Source: Thermomicrobiales bacterium (GTDB lineage Bacteria > Chloroflexota > Chloroflexia > Thermomicrobiales > UBA6265). From it: 15,796 nucleotides of DNA. The stretch covers positions 1 through 15,796 of the forward strand of contig JAUJLY010000021.1 of assembly GCA_030447145.1 (NCBI GenBank). The letters run 5' to 3'. Position numbers and translations under genes: made by a program. Positions 14,580-15,796 of this stretch are shown here, piece after piece (position 1 is the first letter of the stretch; every line of letters starts with the position of its first letter). The notes beneath the pieces are model-generated. The model did not search any database. It was not told the DNA's origin and saw only the letters and a program-made list of their open reading frames with translations.

Positions 14580-15796
14580 TGGCGGCTGTAGCAACGTTCA
14601 GCGACGTCCGCTACCAGTATCCCCGCGCAGCTGATCCCGCTCTCGAAGGCGTCTCCTGGGAACTCGACGAGGGCGCCTTTGCGTTGCTCATTGGCAAATC
14701 GGGTACCGGGAAGTCGACGCTCCTGCGCTGCCTCAACGGACTGGTTCCACACTTCACAGGTGGTCGGTTCGGTGGAGTTGTACGCATTGGAACACGCGAC
14801 ACTCGCATGACGACTCCACGTGACCTGGCCAACGACGTCGGATTTGTCTTCCAGGACCCCGAAACGCAGATGCTCACCGACCGGGTCGAGGACGAGCTTG
14901 CGTTCGGGCTTGAGCAGCAGGGCGTACCGGTCTCACTCATGCGCAAGCGGGTTGAAGAGTTGCTTGACCTGCTCGGCATCGTGCATCTTCGCCACCGCTC
15001 ACCCGCGACGCTCTCCGGCGGTGAGCGGCAGCGAGTCGCGATTGCCACCGCGTTGTCGACGCATCCGCGGCTCCTGGTACTGGACGAGTCAACAAGCCAG
15101 CCGGACCCGTGCGGCGCCGAGGAGGTGCTGACGGCGCTAGGGTGCTTCAATGAAGACCTGGGACTCTCGATCGTGTTGGCGGAGCATCGGCTGGAGCGCG
15201 TGCTGACCCATGCGGACATTGTGAGGCTGCTTCATGATGGCAGAACAGTCGACGGCTCATCTGCAGAAATTGCGTGGATGCTCGACCCAGTGGCGTTGCC
15301 GCCCGTGTCGGCACTTAGTCGCCTGTTGCAGTGGCCTGATCTCCCACTGACCGCGAAGGAAGCACGCCGGCATCCCTTACTTGGCGCCCTGCGCACGCGG
15401 CTGGAAGGTCGTTCACCGCAACAGACTGCTCCATCCGTGGGGCGACCGATCGTGGAGATTCAGGACGATCTCGGCGTCCTGGATGGTAACCCAATCGTCA
15501 GGAACGCTTCACTGACAGTCCGCGAGGGCGAGTTCGTGGCGTTGATGGGGCGTAATGGAAGCGGCAAGACAACGCTGCTCCGCTCGATACTCGGCTTTCA
15601 GAAGCTCCGTAATGGTCGGTTGATCGTCAACGGGCGGGATGTGACCGACCGGGACCCCGCTGATCTCGGCGGCTTGATTGGCTACGTTCCGCAGCAACCG
15701 GGGGCGCTCTTCTTTCACGAGCGCCTCATCGATGAATTGCGGTACACGGCTCGCATCCGCGGTCAGGTTGAAACGGAGTTGACCATGCTCCTGGAG
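14579..15796 (+). CDS. ecfA: Tandem ECF transporter ATPase (EcfA1-EcfA2 fused), 3' end outside window
   Basis: Cytoplasmic ABC ATPase of an energy-coupling-factor vitamin transporter with two nucleotide-binding domains in one chain. Domain 1 has Walker A GKSGTGKS (39-46), Q-loop FQDPETQ, signature LSGGERQR (145-152), Walker B with DE at 169-170 and the switch His203 (AEHRLERV). A linker of some 80 residues leads to domain 2, Walker A GRNGSGKT (324-331) and VPQQPGALFF, and the window ends before its signature. The frame is open to the last base. Odd points: the usual DEPTSQLDP reads DESTSQPDPCG, with Ser171 for Pro and Pro175 for Leu in the D-loop. ATG 14579 overlaps the restored ecfT stop. 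It powers the same B12-regulated importer. Signature and Walker residues remain intact. Confidence 0.88.
   Translation, partial: MAAVATFSDVRYQYPRAADPALEGVSWELDEGAFALLIGKSGTGKSTLLRCLNGLVPHFTGGRFGGVVRIGTRDTRMTTPRDLANDVGFVFQDPETQMLTDRVEDELAFGLEQQGVPVSLMRKRVEELLDLLGIVHLRHRSPATLSGGERQRVAIATALSTHPRLLVLDESTSQPDPCGAEEVLTALGCFNEDLGLSIVLAEHRLERVLTHADIVRLLHDGRTVDGSSAEIAWMLDPVALPPVSALSRLLQWPDLPLTAKEARRHPLLGALRTRLEGRSPQQTAPSVGRPIVEIQDDLGVLDGNPIVRNASLTVREGEFVALMGRNGSGKTTLLRSILGFQKLRNGRLIVNGRDVTDRDPADLGGLIGYVPQQPGALFFHERLIDELRYTARIRGQVETELTMLLE

Noticed and set aside
1..15796. CRISPR arrays, tRNA or rRNA genes, insertion sequences, attachment sites
   Set aside because: No regularly spaced direct repeats, cloverleaf-like sequences, transposase frames or flanking inverted repeats were seen by eye.

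Overview
The window comes from a moderately GC-rich bacterium. The rpsP-khpA-rimM order, an acidic N-terminal extension on KhpA, a cobalamin riboswitch and a CUT1 sugar operon without its own ATPase would suit a Chloroflexota (Thermomicrobia-like) genome. That placement is an inference from gene style, not from a marker phylogeny.

Layout. (1) 1-1124: 3' part of a xylulokinase-type sugar kinase (+). (2) 1384-6671: a five-gene sugar operon on the minus strand, convergent with the kinase. In transcription order it encodes a Gfo/Idh/MocA oxidoreductase, a ThuA-like protein, a Tat-exported solute-binding protein, and MalF-type and MalG-type permeases. A perfect 32-nt hairpin separates it from the kinase, and a perfect 40-bp palindrome follows the binding-protein gene. 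(3) 6672-7752: a largely non-coding stretch with candidate promoters, a cluster of GGTTTCG half-sites, one 71-codon gene of unknown function and a long rpsP leader. (4) 7753-9157: rpsP-khpA-rimM, tightly coupled and closed by a strong intrinsic terminator. (5) 9262-11414 (-): tauE-like exporter, DUF1634 protein and an MTA/SAH-type nucleosidase. (6) 11415-15796 (+): a cobalamin riboswitch with an intrinsic terminator, then a four-gene operon that runs off the window.

The most interesting region is (6). The riboswitch controls a secreted alpha/alpha-toroid (prenyltransferase-repeat) protein, a membrane-anchored protein resembling the beta domain of transcobalamin/intrinsic factor (DUF4430-like), an EcfT transmembrane protein and a tandem EcfA ATPase. 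Split over two polypeptides, this matches the two-domain architecture of animal B12 carriers, placed next to an energy-coupling-factor transporter. The inferred job is extracellular capture and import of cobalamin or a related corrinoid. No S component is visible, so it may lie downstream.

The same operon carries lesions. The toroid gene has three in-frame stop codons (TGA, TAG, TAG) but no frame change over 330 codons. EcfT appears frameshifted at its last membrane segment, which fuses its frame to EcfA. Conserved EcfT and EcfA motif positions are substituted. The sugar-binding protein also lacks one C in a C-run inside its signal peptide. Either the B12 module is decaying, or some codons are recoded, or part of this is sequence error. 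Raw reads would decide.
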